6,602 nt of DNA from Moraxellaceae bacterium (GCA_030684415.1 JAUXNL010000087.1:1-6602); one strand, 5' to 3'; counted from the first letter of the stretch, positions 1 to 6,301 are shown. A program made the numbers and translations. Notes: generated from the letters alone by a model not told the origin.

Positions 1-98
1 GCGGGGTCCTGGCCCCGTGCCCGCATAAAGGACTCGCCGATTTCCAGGTACTGGGCCGGAAAGTGGAGATTGTCGAGTGCGCGGTCGGAGCGGGTCAT
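1..98 (-). CDS. N-terminal fragment of a gene running off the left edge, possibly AraC-type regulator
   Basis: An open frame begins at an ATG at 98 and is still open at base 1, giving 32 complete codons: MTRSDRALDNLHFPAQYLEI followed by GESFMRARGQDP. It is too short to identify firmly. The pattern of a short polar N-terminus, a segment like 'PAQYLEIGESFMRARGQDP' and then presumably a long domain resembles the N-terminal (arabinose-binding-like) domain of AraC-family regulators, where a similar 'larerGldp' helix occurs early. That assignment is a guess from memory of the family. The gap to the upstream membrane-protein stop codon is 44 bp, so the two could be cotranscribed. No clear Shine-Dalgarno sequence is visible before the ATG. 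That this is a coding start is moderately likely; the family call is weak. Confidence 0.45.
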   Translation of the reverse strand, partial: MTRSDRALDNLHFPAQYLEIGESFMRARGQDP

Positions 99-142
99 GG
101 CGGGAGCTGGAGCCGGGAGTGGGCCAGTATGGGCGGCCCGGC

Positions 143-1714
143 TCAGCGTGCAAAGCGCTCCTGTGTGGCCGGGCTGTAGGCGCTGTACACGAAAGCGGCT
201 AGCAGAAGGAACCACTGACCATAGCTGGCGAGGCGGAAGGCATGCCCGCTCTCGATGTATTCGGGCGGCGTGATCAGCAGGAGCACCGGAAAGTTCAGGT
301 AGAACGCGGGCACGCCGAGCAGGGTCAGTACGGTGAACAGGCTCCATTCGCGCACCCAGGCGGCCTCGCCGGCCTGCAGCGCCCAGGCCAGTGCGGCGGC
401 CAGACCCAGGCAGATGGCCGCCCCGCAGAGCCAGGTGGCGCCGCCGGCCAGTGTTGCAAAGCTGGGCATGCCCATGTGCAGGCCCCAGTAGCCCATGACC
501 AGTCCGGCCGCGGCGGACCCCGCCACCAGCCCCCAGCCCAGCACGACAGGCACGGGCTGCTGCCGCAAGAAGCTGCCCCAGACCAGCCACACGCCCAAGA
601 GCAGACTGCCACCGCCGGCCGCCACGAAGAGCAGACGGCTGGGCAGATGGTTGCCGATCACGGCCTGGTCCAGTGCCAGCACGCCAGCCGGAATGGTGGC
701 GCTGTCTCCCACATAGGCGCTCAGGCCCGGGGCCAGCAGGAAGTGATGAAGGAGCGCGATGAAGCCCGCGCCAAGGGCCGGCAGCAGCAGCCAAGCAAGC
801 CACCGGCCCAGTGCCATGGCCTGTGGAAAGGCCTGCGGCGCGCGCGCCATGACGGCGATCGGCTTGCGTGCCTGCAGCAGGCGGTTGCTGGTGAAAATGC
901 CGTAACCCACCAGAAAGCTGAAGGGAATCAGCCAGGCCGTGACCGCGTAATTGGCCTCGAGCTGGCGCAGCTCCGGCTGCCAGACGCCGAGCAGCATCCA
1001 GCCATAGCGCTGCAGGGGCGCGGTCAGCAAAAAGCCATAGCTGATGGCCATGTAAGCCTGGTGCTGGGCAATCTCGCGCCGGCGCAGGTGATGCATCGAC
1101 AGGCCGACACTGGAGAGCACGCCGATGGCCAGCAGCCACAGACCGATCGTGAAGGTGAACTGGTCGTAGATGCGGGCCACCGGTGTCAGCACCAGATAAG
1201 TCATGGCCGCCAGCATGCCGACCACGGCGGCGCCGACATAGACCATGCCGAAGGCTCGGTGCCAGCGCGGGTAGCGGCGACGCAGCGCCGGCCAGAACTG
1301 CAGGGCGCCGAACAGCATGAGCAGGCCGCCCATGGTGTTGTGCAATGCCAGCATGTAGCCATGACTCGTGGGCATCTCGGCATAGTGCACCAAGGGCTCG
1401 CTGAGGCCCTGGCTGCCATACGCGTAGTGCGGGGGGGTGACGGCGGCGAGCGCGGCCAGGCCCATGCCGCTGTGCTCGGTAATCGTCGCCGTGGCCGGCA
1501 GGGGCGTGCCGCTGTCGGCACTCTGGCGCAACTCAAGCCGTTGCGCGACCACCTCGGCATTGCCGCTGCCCTTGAAATTCACATAGCCGGTATCCAGCGC
1601 GACCACGCCGTAGAGGCCCATGGCCAGGGCAAAGAGCAGGGCGATGCCGCGCAGCGCCCAAGTGGACAGTGAGGGGGCAATCGTGGCGTGCGAAGTGGAG
1701 TCGATGCTGGACAT
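143..1714 (-). CDS. Polytopic inner-membrane protein with DUF2306-like N-terminal half
   Basis: From an ATG at 1714 this encodes 523 residues with about 12 hydrophobic segments. The first helix (about 19-39) is followed by a roughly 75-residue polar loop, then helices at about 119-141, 155-177, 186-207 and on to the C-terminus. The middle part has DUF2306-type landmarks: a His at the start of helix 2 (LHNTMGG), 'LQFWPALRRRYPRWHRAFGMVYV' spread over about 138-160, and a later 'RRREIAQHQAYM' (211-222). DUF2306 proteins have no settled function. The C-terminal half adds about six helices I do not recognise. A longer version from a TTG at 1780 (545 residues) is possible, but its extra N-terminus is unremarkable and neither start has a strong Shine-Dalgarno sequence. 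The gene lies 125 bp after the exporter stop codon on the same strand. It could be an accessory or immunity protein of the secretion locus, or simply a neighbour; nothing in the sequence decides this. Confidence 0.8.
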   Translation of the reverse strand: MSSIDSTSHATIAPSLSTWALRGIALLFALAMGLYGVVALDTGYVNFKGSGNAEVVAQRLELRQSADSGTPLPATATITEHSGMGLAALAAVTPPHYAYGSQGLSEPLVHYAEMPTSHGYMLALHNTMGGLLMLFGALQFWPALRRRYPRWHRAFGMVYVGAAVVGMLAAMTYLVLTPVARIYDQFTFTIGLWLLAIGVLSSVGLSMHHLRRREIAQHQAYMAISYGFLLTAPLQRYGWMLLGVWQPELRQLEANYAVTAWLIPFSFLVGYGIFTSNRLLQARKPIAVMARAPQAFPQAMALGRWLAWLLLPALGAGFIALLHHFLLAPGLSAYVGDSATIPAGVLALDQAVIGNHLPSRLLFVAAGGGSLLLGVWLVWGSFLRQQPVPVVLGWGLVAGSAAAGLVMGYWGLHMGMPSFATLAGGATWLCGAAICLGLAAALAWALQAGEAAWVREWSLFTVLTLLGVPAFYLNFPVLLLITPPEYIESGHAFRLASYGQWFLLLAAFVYSAYSPATQERFAR

Positions 1715-1839
1715 GGCGGACAGGCTGGGCAGTGGGCGACAGGCCGAGTCTAGTGAGAGCTGTCTGGCCTTGGTCGCCAATGTCTTGCTGTATCCGCCAT
1801 CTTGGCCTGAGCTGCCGCTCGGCCGGTGAGTCCCGGGAG

Positions 1840-3969
1840 TCAGGCCTGCACGCGGCGTTGCCGGTGCAGGCCGAGATCAAAAATGATGTCCGCTGAGGCA
1901 ATTGTTTCCGGCCGGTGCGCCACAATCACGCGAGTGATGGCCAGGCTGGCGATGGCGGCATTGACGCGTTCTTCGCAGTCGAGGTCGAGATGGCTGGTGG
2001 CTTCGTCGAGCACCAGTAGCGAGGGCTGTTTGTACAGCGCGCGCGCGAGCAGCACGCGCTGCTTTTGTCCGCCGGAGAGCACGGAGCCTAATTCGCCCAC
2101 CAGTGTGTTGTAGCGCATGGGGCGCGCCATGATGTCGTCGTGGATGTCGGCGAGCCGTGCGGCATCTTCGATGCGGTCCTGATCGGCCTGCGGATCAAAA
2201 AAGCTGATGTTGTCGGCGATGGAGCCGGCGAACAGCATGTCGTCTTGCATCACGGTGCCCACGCGTAAGCGCCAGCTTTCGATATCGGCTTCTTGCAGGC
2301 TGCGGCCGTCAACGCGGATGTCGCCGTCTTCGGGTTTGAGAATGCCGAGCAGCAGATTCACCAGCGTGGATTTGCCACAGCCGGAGGGCCCGACAATCGC
2401 AACGGACTGGCCGGCCTGGATGTGCATGTCGAGGCCATCGAACAACCACGGTTCGCTTTCGCCATGGCGAAAACGCAAACGGCGCACGTCGATGGTGGCG
2501 GGCGCTGTATTTCGTTCGGTGGCGAGTGCGGTGCTGGCGGGATTTTCTGCCGGGGTGAGCACGATGTCGGCGAGGCGTTCGGCTTGCAGGCGCAGCATGG
2601 CGAGCTCGACGAGTTTGTCGATCAGGCCGCTGACGCGGCTGCCGAACATGCTCTTGTAGGCAATGAACGCCACCAGCAGGCCGACGGTGAATTGGCCGCT
2701 GATGACCATGCCAGCGCCGAGCCAGATGATGGCGATATTTTCGGCGCCAAAAATCAGGCCGCTGAGCAGGCCGAACACAATGCCAAGGCGTTGCGTGGTG
2801 AGGCCGGCGTTGACTTCGTCGACCAGTAGCGCGAGCCAGGCGTTGCGGCGCTCTTCCTGGCGGCCGAAGAGTTTGATGGCGCGGGCGCCGCGCACGGTTT
2901 CCAGAAAATGGCTTTGCGCTTTGGCCGCGTGCACGATTTCTTCTTCAGCGGCGAGCCGCAAGGGGCGGTACCACAGTGCGCGCAGCAGGGCGTACAGCGC
3001 GACGGCGCCAATGCTGATCCACGCCAGCTTGGGCGCATAAAGAAACATCATCACCAGCACGAGCACGGCCATCAGGCCGTCGAGCAGCGCTTCAACAAAG
3101 GTGGTGGTGAGCGTGTCTTGAATGGTGTCGATGGAGCCGAAGCGTGAAGCGATGTCGCCGAGATGCCGGCGGCTGAAATAATCCACCGGCAAATGGATGA
3201 GATGGCCGAACACATTGGCGCGCCAGCGGATGTTGAGGTGCGTGCCGAAATACAAAATCAGCCAACTGCGCAAGGCGGTGATGGCCTGCTGCATGAGCAG
3301 CAGCAACGCGAAGCCGAGCGCGAGCAGGGTGAGCAGGTCGGCGTCTTTGGCGGGCACGACGTTGTCGAGCACCCACTGCATGAACAGCGGCCCGATCAGC
3401 GCGAACAATTCCAGGGTCAGTGCCAGCAGCAGGATCTTGCCGAGCCAGCCGCGCAGGCCTTGTACTTCGCCGGTGAGCTGGCGCAGCGAGAGCGCGGGTT
3501 TGCGCGCGGCGGGTTTGAAGCCAGCGGCCGGCCACATTTCGGCGGCCACGCCGGTAAAGGCTTGACCAAGCTCGGCCAGAGGAATGCGGCGCTCGCCGCT
3601 GGCCGGGTCATGGATGATGGCGTGGTCGCGGTTCACTTCGCGCAGCACAACGAAGTGGTTGAAGTTCCAGTGCAGCAGGCAGGGCAGGCGGAGCTGATTC
3701 AAGTCTTCCAGTGCGAGCTTGACCGGGCGCGTGGCGAGCCCGAGTTCGCCGCCGATGCGCAGCAGGTCGGAGAGCCGCGAGCCCTGCAGCGATACCGGAA
3801 AGCGCCGGCGCAACGTGGCGACATCGATATGGTGGCCGTAATGCCCGGCAATCATGGCCAAGCAGGCAAGGCCGCATTCGGCCGCTTCTGTTTGCAGCAG
3901 CACCGGCAGGCGCGGCCGCCCGGAGAAATTCAGGCGGGACAGCAGCAGGTTCGGGGTCGTGTCGCTCAT
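1840..3969 (-). CDS. C39 peptidase-containing ABC transporter (bacteriocin-type exporter)
   Basis: This 709-residue protein has the full length and architecture of a PCAT/ABC exporter that removes a double-glycine leader and pumps the core peptide across the inner membrane. The N-terminal C39 peptidase (about 20-148) shows the oxyanion Gln26 and catalytic Cys32 in QTEAAECGLACLAMI, His105 in NFNHFVVL and Asp121 in HDPASG, so it should be an active protease. The membrane domain spans about 175-455 with around six hydrophobic segments. The ATPase domain has Walker A GPSGCGKST (527-535), Q-loop Gln575, signature LSGGQ (631-635), Walker B LLVLDE (651-656) and switch His685. All key residues are intact. 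It starts at an ATG 13 bp after the fusion-protein stop codon, so the two are almost certainly cotranscribed. The natural substrate in this window is the GG-leader peptide at 5914-6123. Confidence 0.96.
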   Translation of the reverse strand: MSDTTPNLLLSRLNFSGRPRLPVLLQTEAAECGLACLAMIAGHYGHHIDVATLRRRFPVSLQGSRLSDLLRIGGELGLATRPVKLALEDLNQLRLPCLLHWNFNHFVVLREVNRDHAIIHDPASGERRIPLAELGQAFTGVAAEMWPAAGFKPAARKPALSLRQLTGEVQGLRGWLGKILLLALTLELFALIGPLFMQWVLDNVVPAKDADLLTLLALGFALLLLMQQAITALRSWLILYFGTHLNIRWRANVFGHLIHLPVDYFSRRHLGDIASRFGSIDTIQDTLTTTFVEALLDGLMAVLVLVMMFLYAPKLAWISIGAVALYALLRALWYRPLRLAAEEEIVHAAKAQSHFLETVRGARAIKLFGRQEERRNAWLALLVDEVNAGLTTQRLGIVFGLLSGLIFGAENIAIIWLGAGMVISGQFTVGLLVAFIAYKSMFGSRVSGLIDKLVELAMLRLQAERLADIVLTPAENPASTALATERNTAPATIDVRRLRFRHGESEPWLFDGLDMHIQAGQSVAIVGPSGCGKSTLVNLLLGILKPEDGDIRVDGRSLQEADIESWRLRVGTVMQDDMLFAGSIADNISFFDPQADQDRIEDAARLADIHDDIMARPMRYNTLVGELGSVLSGGQKQRVLLARALYKQPSLLVLDEATSHLDLDCEERVNAAIASLAITRVIVAHRPETIASADIIFDLGLHRQRRVQA

Positions 3970-3982
3970 GTCTGCGCAGCTC

Positions 3983-5281
3983 TCAGAGTCGGCCGGAAAC
4001 GGTGTACAGCGGCTCTAGCACCCACTCATAAAGCCGGCGCTGCTCCTGCATGATGTCGGCTTCGAGCAACATGCCGGGCTGCAGTGGCTGCTCTTCGCCA
4101 TAAGCGCGCAAGGTTTGCCGCGCCAACTGGACGGTGATGCGGTAAACCGGTTCGTTGTTGCTGGTGGCGGGCTGCCAGCCCAGCGGCCGGCTGGCGAATT
4201 CCGCCGGGCCTAGTGCGGTGCGTGATACCTGGCGCACCGTGCCTTCGGCCTGCCCGAACTTCTGGTACGGATAGGCCTGATAGCGCAGCAGTACCGGCTG
4301 CCCCGGGCGCACAAAACCGATGGCGGCGCTGGACACGTAAAGCTGCGCTTCGAGCGGGCTGTCTTCCGGCACGATGGCCAGCAGCGGGCGCTCCGGCTCG
4401 GCCATCTGGCCGACATCGAGCAGGATGTTGGTGACGGTGCCGGCGCGCGGTGCCAGCACGCGCAGACTGCGCTGTGCTTCGCTTTCGGTTAGCTCCTGAC
4501 GGGTCTGGTTGAGCTGGCGCTGTAATTGCGACAGCTCGGCTTGCTGGCGCGTGGGCAGCAGTGCGAGTTCGGCCGCCTGCTGTCGGTGCGTGGTCTGGAG
4601 CGTGGTGCGTTCGCGTTGCAGGGTGTTGAGCCGGCTTTCCTGATCGAGCAGCGCCTCTTGCTGGCCCTGCAACTGGTCTTGTGACACAAAGCCTTTGCCG
4701 GCCAGTTCGCGGTAGCGGTCGAGGCCGCGCCGGGCGAGGTCGACCCGCTTTTTCTGCTCGGTAATTTGCGTGTCGAGCTGCTCCAGCTCGCGCGCGAGGC
4801 TGGCCACCTGATCACTCTGGCGTTTGATGGCATCGCGGTGCAGTTGGCGGATCTGGCCGGTTTCACCTTGCAGCAGATCGAGCCGCGCGGTGACCTGTTC
4901 ACTGATGGCCGCCTGCACGCCGCCGCCTTTCTCACTCGTGCGCTCGCTGGAAATCACATAGAGCAGATCGCCTTTTTGCACGCGCTGGCCTTCCTGCACA
5001 TGCAGTTCGGCAATGGTGCCCGCTTGCGCCGGAAAGACCTGGGCCAGGCCTTCGCCCGGCATCAACTGGCCGCTGACCGTGCTGCGCCGGGTGTAGCTGC
5101 CAAGCGTGAACAGCGCGATGAGCAGCAGGCCGAGCAGCACCGCAATTGCGGTTACCCAGAAGGCCGAGGGCGGATTCACCAGCACGATGCGGCCCAGACG
5201 GGAGGTTTGCTGGGCGTCGAGCGCCTGTTGGCGGAAGAGGGAGGTGGAAGCGGCGCTGTCTTCAGGTTCGGGTGCGGACAT
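3983..5281 (-). CDS. HlyD-family membrane fusion protein of the type I exporter
   Basis: This protein should link the inner-membrane ABC exporter to an outer-membrane TolC channel. From the ATG at 5281 it has 432 residues: a short cytoplasmic tail with the 'SLFRQQALDAQ' motif (14-24) frequent in bacteriocin fusion proteins, one transmembrane helix (about 41-61), a first lipoyl half (about 79-110), a long Gln/Leu/Arg-rich coiled-coil hairpin (about 125-270), a tip region AGKGFVSQDQL (194-204), a second lipoyl half beginning APRAGTV (277-283), then a beta-barrel/C-terminal domain. The frame extends upstream to a TTG at 5323, but the extra 14 residues are basic and unlike the family and lack a Shine-Dalgarno sequence, so 5281 is preferred. 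The ribosome site there is also weak. No TolC homologue is present in the window, so a TolC encoded elsewhere is presumed. Confidence 0.93.
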   Translation of the reverse strand: MSAPEPEDSAASTSLFRQQALDAQQTSRLGRIVLVNPPSAFWVTAIAVLLGLLLIALFTLGSYTRRSTVSGQLMPGEGLAQVFPAQAGTIAELHVQEGQRVQKGDLLYVISSERTSEKGGGVQAAISEQVTARLDLLQGETGQIRQLHRDAIKRQSDQVASLARELEQLDTQITEQKKRVDLARRGLDRYRELAGKGFVSQDQLQGQQEALLDQESRLNTLQRERTTLQTTHRQQAAELALLPTRQQAELSQLQRQLNQTRQELTESEAQRSLRVLAPRAGTVTNILLDVGQMAEPERPLLAIVPEDSPLEAQLYVSSAAIGFVRPGQPVLLRYQAYPYQKFGQAEGTVRQVSRTALGPAEFASRPLGWQPATSNNEPVYRITVQLARQTLRAYGEEQPLQPGMLLEADIMQEQRRLYEWVLEPLYTVSGRL

Positions 5282-5657
5282 GGTGGTGCTCGTCAGGCGC
5301 TTCGGGCATTTACCCCTGCGCAAGGAAACGGATTCCGGCGGCCGGCTCCGGCCATGGGCCGCCTGCCGTCAACAAACGGGTGTGGCGGCTTTTTTAACAG
5401 GCGGTGCTGCAAAACACGAGGCGCGAAATGGCGCCGCTGGTTTGCTGTTCTTGCCGTGCTCTGAGCACAGAGGCTTTGCCCTGCCGGCCCTGACGCCGTG
5501 AGAGGCTGGCGCAATGAGCCTTAGCGCGGCGCTGACCGGTTTTGGGTTTGCAGATGTTTCTTGGGCATCTTGCCGGCTCACCAGCACCAAGCACTTTGGC
5601 AGGACACTGCTCAGAGTGGCCTTTAGCGTACCTTGGCAATTCGGGCGCTCTCTTAAC
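5282..5657. other. Intergenic stretch between hairpin array and fusion-protein gene
   Basis: About 375 bp without a convincing gene. Open frames crossing it have no Shine-Dalgarno sequence and no recognisable protein, and some run into the adjoining stem-loops. It contains small palindromes: GGCCGG/CCGGCC at 5340-5353, GGCGC/GCGCC at 5420-5435 and GTGCT/AGCAC at 5456-5468. It also holds a plus-strand terminator-like hairpin (5358-5395). I could not find a good sigma70 promoter for the downstream fusion-protein gene. Either that promoter is of another kind or the gene depends on readthrough from the peptide transcript. Confidence 0.6.
5358..5395 (+). terminator. Possible intrinsic terminator on the plus strand
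   Basis: GCCGCC (5358-5363) pairs with GGCGGC (5384-5389), with an inner CCGT/ACGG stem (5366-5369 with 5376-5379), and is followed directly by six T (5390-5395) on the plus strand. The loop between the inner and outer stems is imperfect. No plus-strand gene ends here, so if functional it would stop antisense transcription rising through the exporter genes. It could also be chance in GC-rich DNA. Confidence 0.3.
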
Positions 5658-5698
5658 CGCGGGCTGAAAAACGCCCATCCGGGCTTTTTCAGCCCGCG
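5658..5698 (-). terminator. Long hairpin with terminator-like core (H1), possibly bidirectional
   Basis: CGCGGGCTGAAAAA (5658-5671) is perfectly complementary to TTTTTCAGCCCGCG (5685-5698). Inside, GCCC (5673-5676) pairs with GGGC (5681-5684) around the loop ATCC, leaving only C5672 bulged. The inner GC stem flanked by A5 and T5 looks like an intrinsic terminator in both directions, nested in a longer stem. It is the last hairpin met by transcription leaving the peptide gene, 376 bp before the fusion-protein start. Confidence 0.65.
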
Positions 5699-5722
5699 AC
5701 TCCGGTACATGTCCGGAGTCGC
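5696..5722. repeat. Stem-loop H2
   Basis: GCGACTCCGG (5696-5705) is an exact inverted copy of CCGGAGTCGC (5713-5722), with loop TACATGT. Its first three bases are also the end of the H1 stem, so H1 and H2 cannot both be fully closed. Confidence 0.7.
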
Positions 5723-5730
5723 TCTACGCT

Positions 5731-5758
5731 GAATCCATCACTCACGAGTGATGGATTC
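5731..5758. repeat. Stem-loop H3
   Basis: GAATCCATCACTC (5731-5743) is an exact inverted copy of GAGTGATGGATTC (5746-5758). Only AC separates the arms, so the physical hairpin is about 12 bp with a four-base loop. Confidence 0.7.
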
Positions 5759-5762
5759 GCGA

Positions 5763-5782
5763 CCCGGCCATCCTTGGCCGGG
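5763..5782. repeat. Stem-loop H4
   Basis: CCCGGCCA (5763-5770) pairs exactly with TGGCCGGG (5775-5782) around the four-base loop TCCT. There is no T-tract on either side. Confidence 0.65.
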
Positions 5783-5788
5783 AAGCCA

Positions 5789-5814
5789 CTTGCTGAAAAG
5801 CATTTTTCAGCAAG
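5789..5814. repeat. Stem-loop H5
   Basis: CTTGCTGAAAA (5789-5799) pairs exactly with TTTTCAGCAAG (5804-5814) around the loop GCAT. The A/T run forms the top of the stem, as in H1, rather than lying after it. Confidence 0.65.
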
Positions 5815-5821
5815 CTGTTAA

Positions 5822-5852
5822 TGCAACAGGCCGCACATGGCGGCCTGTTGCA
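5822..5852. repeat. Stem-loop H6
   Basis: TGCAACAGGCCGC (5822-5834) pairs exactly with GCGGCCTGTTGCA (5840-5852) around the loop ACATG: a 13-bp GC-rich stem and probably one of the most stable in the array. No T-tract follows it on the minus strand. Confidence 0.7.
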
Positions 5853-5868
5853 ATGAACCGTTTCCCGG

Positions 5869-5896
5869 CGCTGTCTGCACCTGATGCAAGACAGCG
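5869..5896. repeat. Stem-loop H7, nearest the peptide stop codon
   Basis: CGCTGTCT (5869-5876) pairs with AGACAGCG (5889-5896), and GCA (5877-5879) continues with TGC (5885-5887) after a bulged A5888. The loop is CCTGA. It lies 17 nt beyond the precursor stop codon in the direction of transcription. Confidence 0.6.
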
Positions 5897-5913
5897 AGGA
5901 CAAGTGACGGGTA

Positions 5914-6123
5914 TCAGTTCGGTTGGTAAGGCGGCGGGGTCACCGGGCCACAGCCGGGCTTGGGCTTGCAGCTGGGCTTCGGGTTGCACACGGGCTTGGG
6001 CTGGCAAACGGGCTTCGGGGCACAGACCGGCTTGGGCTTGCACACGGGCTTAGGCTTGCAGAAGAAGAAAAATCCGCCAGCAACGGCATCGATTTCGTTG
6101 GTGTTCAGTTCCTGGATCGACAT
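5914..6123 (-). CDS. Double-glycine-leader precursor peptide with Cys-x-Pro-Lys-Pro repeats
   Basis: The 69-residue product has leader MSIQELNTNEIDAVAGG, with the classic landmarks Leu at -12, Glu at -8, Ile at -7, Val at -4 and GG at -2/-1. Cleavage by the C39 exporter would release a 52-residue core. The core begins with four Phe, then six units C-x-P-K-P-x (x = K, K, A, Q, N, K; last position V, V, V, V, S, G), a seventh Cys and a Pro-rich tail GPVTPPPYQPN. Cysteines fall at residues 22, 28, 34, 40, 46, 52 and 58. The core has nine Lys, seventeen Pro and no Asp or Glu. The frame extends upstream to a GTG at 6135, but a GGAG six bases before the ATG at 6123 fixes that start. The leader shows it is exported; the core family is unknown to me. 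It could be an antimicrobial, metal-binding or structural peptide. No modifying enzyme is encoded nearby. Confidence 0.9.
   Translation of the reverse strand: MSIQELNTNEIDAVAGGFFFFCKPKPVCKPKPVCAPKPVCQPKPVCNPKPSCKPKPGCGPVTPPPYQPN
5953..6060 (-). repeat. Six tandem 18-bp units inside the precursor core
   Basis: Six in-frame 18-bp units encode C-x-P-K-P-x. The third-position Lys is always AAG, while Cys uses TGC or TGT, Pro uses CCC, CCG or CCT, and Val uses GTG, GTC or GTT. The units have therefore diverged at synonymous sites while the Cys, Pro and Lys pattern stayed fixed. This suggests selection on the peptide rather than a very recent slippage expansion. Confidence 0.9.
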
Positions 6124-6129
6124 GTAAGA

Positions 6130-6133
6130 CTCC
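6130..6133 (-). promoter_or_regulatory. Shine-Dalgarno GGAG of the precursor gene
   Basis: GGAG lies six bases upstream of the ATG at 6123. It overlaps the alternative in-frame GTG at 6135, which has no such site itself, so translation most likely starts at 6123. Confidence 0.8.
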
Positions 6134-6187
6134 ACAAATCTAAAGGGGCTTCAGGTACAGCCGGCATCCATGAAAACCGCTTTGGGT

Positions 6188-6219
6188 GGCGCCAAGGCTG
6201 TCGGTGGACAGGGGGCGCC
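6188..6219. repeat. Hairpin in the precursor mRNA leader
   Basis: An inner stem CTGTC/GACAG (6198-6202 with 6207-6211, loop GGTG) sits inside an outer stem formed by two copies of the palindrome GGCGCC (6188-6193 and 6214-6219). It lies about 65 nt before the start codon, inside the predicted untranslated leader. Confidence 0.45.
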
Positions 6220-6230
6220 GGAATGCCCGG

Positions 6231-6249
6231 CCGATGACATTTGCATCGG
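6231..6249. repeat. Second small hairpin in the precursor mRNA leader
   Basis: CCGATG (6231-6236) pairs exactly with CATCGG (6244-6249) around a seven-base loop. Further GGCC/GGCC pairing outside it is possible with an asymmetric bulge. Together with the hairpin at 6188-6219 it makes the leader structured, but I see no known riboswitch pattern. Confidence 0.35.
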
Positions 6250-6301
6250 GCTGGCCGGTTATCCGGAAGATGTTCACGGAGAGTGCCTGGCCAGCGGCGC
6301 G

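Larger units (their letters stand above)
5658..5896. repeat. Array of seven consecutive stem-loops after the precursor peptide gene
   Basis: Seven inverted repeats follow each other with gaps of 4-16 nt, and the first two in plus-strand order share three bases. Together they place roughly two thirds of 239 nt in perfect Watson-Crick stems. The arms differ in sequence from hairpin to hairpin, so this is not a simple tandem repeat of one palindrome. In the direction of transcription the array starts 17 nt beyond the peptide stop codon and ends with the terminator-like H1. Plausible roles are graded transcription termination, protection of the short peptide mRNA from 3' exonucleases, or RNase III processing that uncouples peptide and exporter dosage. 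Confidence 0.75.

Noticed and set aside
242..1672. Plus-strand 476-codon open frame opposite the DUF2306-like gene
   Set aside because: Its Gln/His/Gly/Ala-rich composition is typical of the antisense of a GC-rich membrane-protein gene, with no recognisable domain. The minus-strand product has clear helices and family motifs.
1533..1925. Minus-strand 130-codon frame bridging the exporter and membrane-protein genes
   Set aside because: It overlaps both well-supported genes out of frame and has no recognisable features.
3163..4053. Plus-strand 296-codon open frame opposite the exporter peptidase and membrane region
   Set aside because: It is the antisense of an intact, motif-rich ABC exporter and has low-complexity composition with no domain. 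Similar antisense frames at 2293-2829 and 4766-5464 were dropped for the same reason.
5262..5309. A 15-codon leader ORF (MPEAPDEHHHVRTRT) overlapping the fusion-protein start
   Set aside because: AGGGG lies only three bases before its ATG, which is too close for good initiation, and nothing else supports translation.
5394..5678. Minus-strand 94-codon frame containing CPRNICKPKTGQ as a second precursor
   Set aside because: It starts in the loop of the terminator-like hairpin, has no Shine-Dalgarno sequence and no double-glycine leader. Only the short repeat resemblance was kept as a finding.
5953..6060. CRISPR-like periodic array
   Set aside because: The 18-bp period has no spacers, is in frame and codes for the peptide core.
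5923..6237. Plus-strand 104-codon frame with its own GL-rich repeats across the precursor
   Set aside because: The repeats are the antisense image of the 18-bp units. The minus-strand frame has a canonical leader, a Shine-Dalgarno sequence and a linked exporter.
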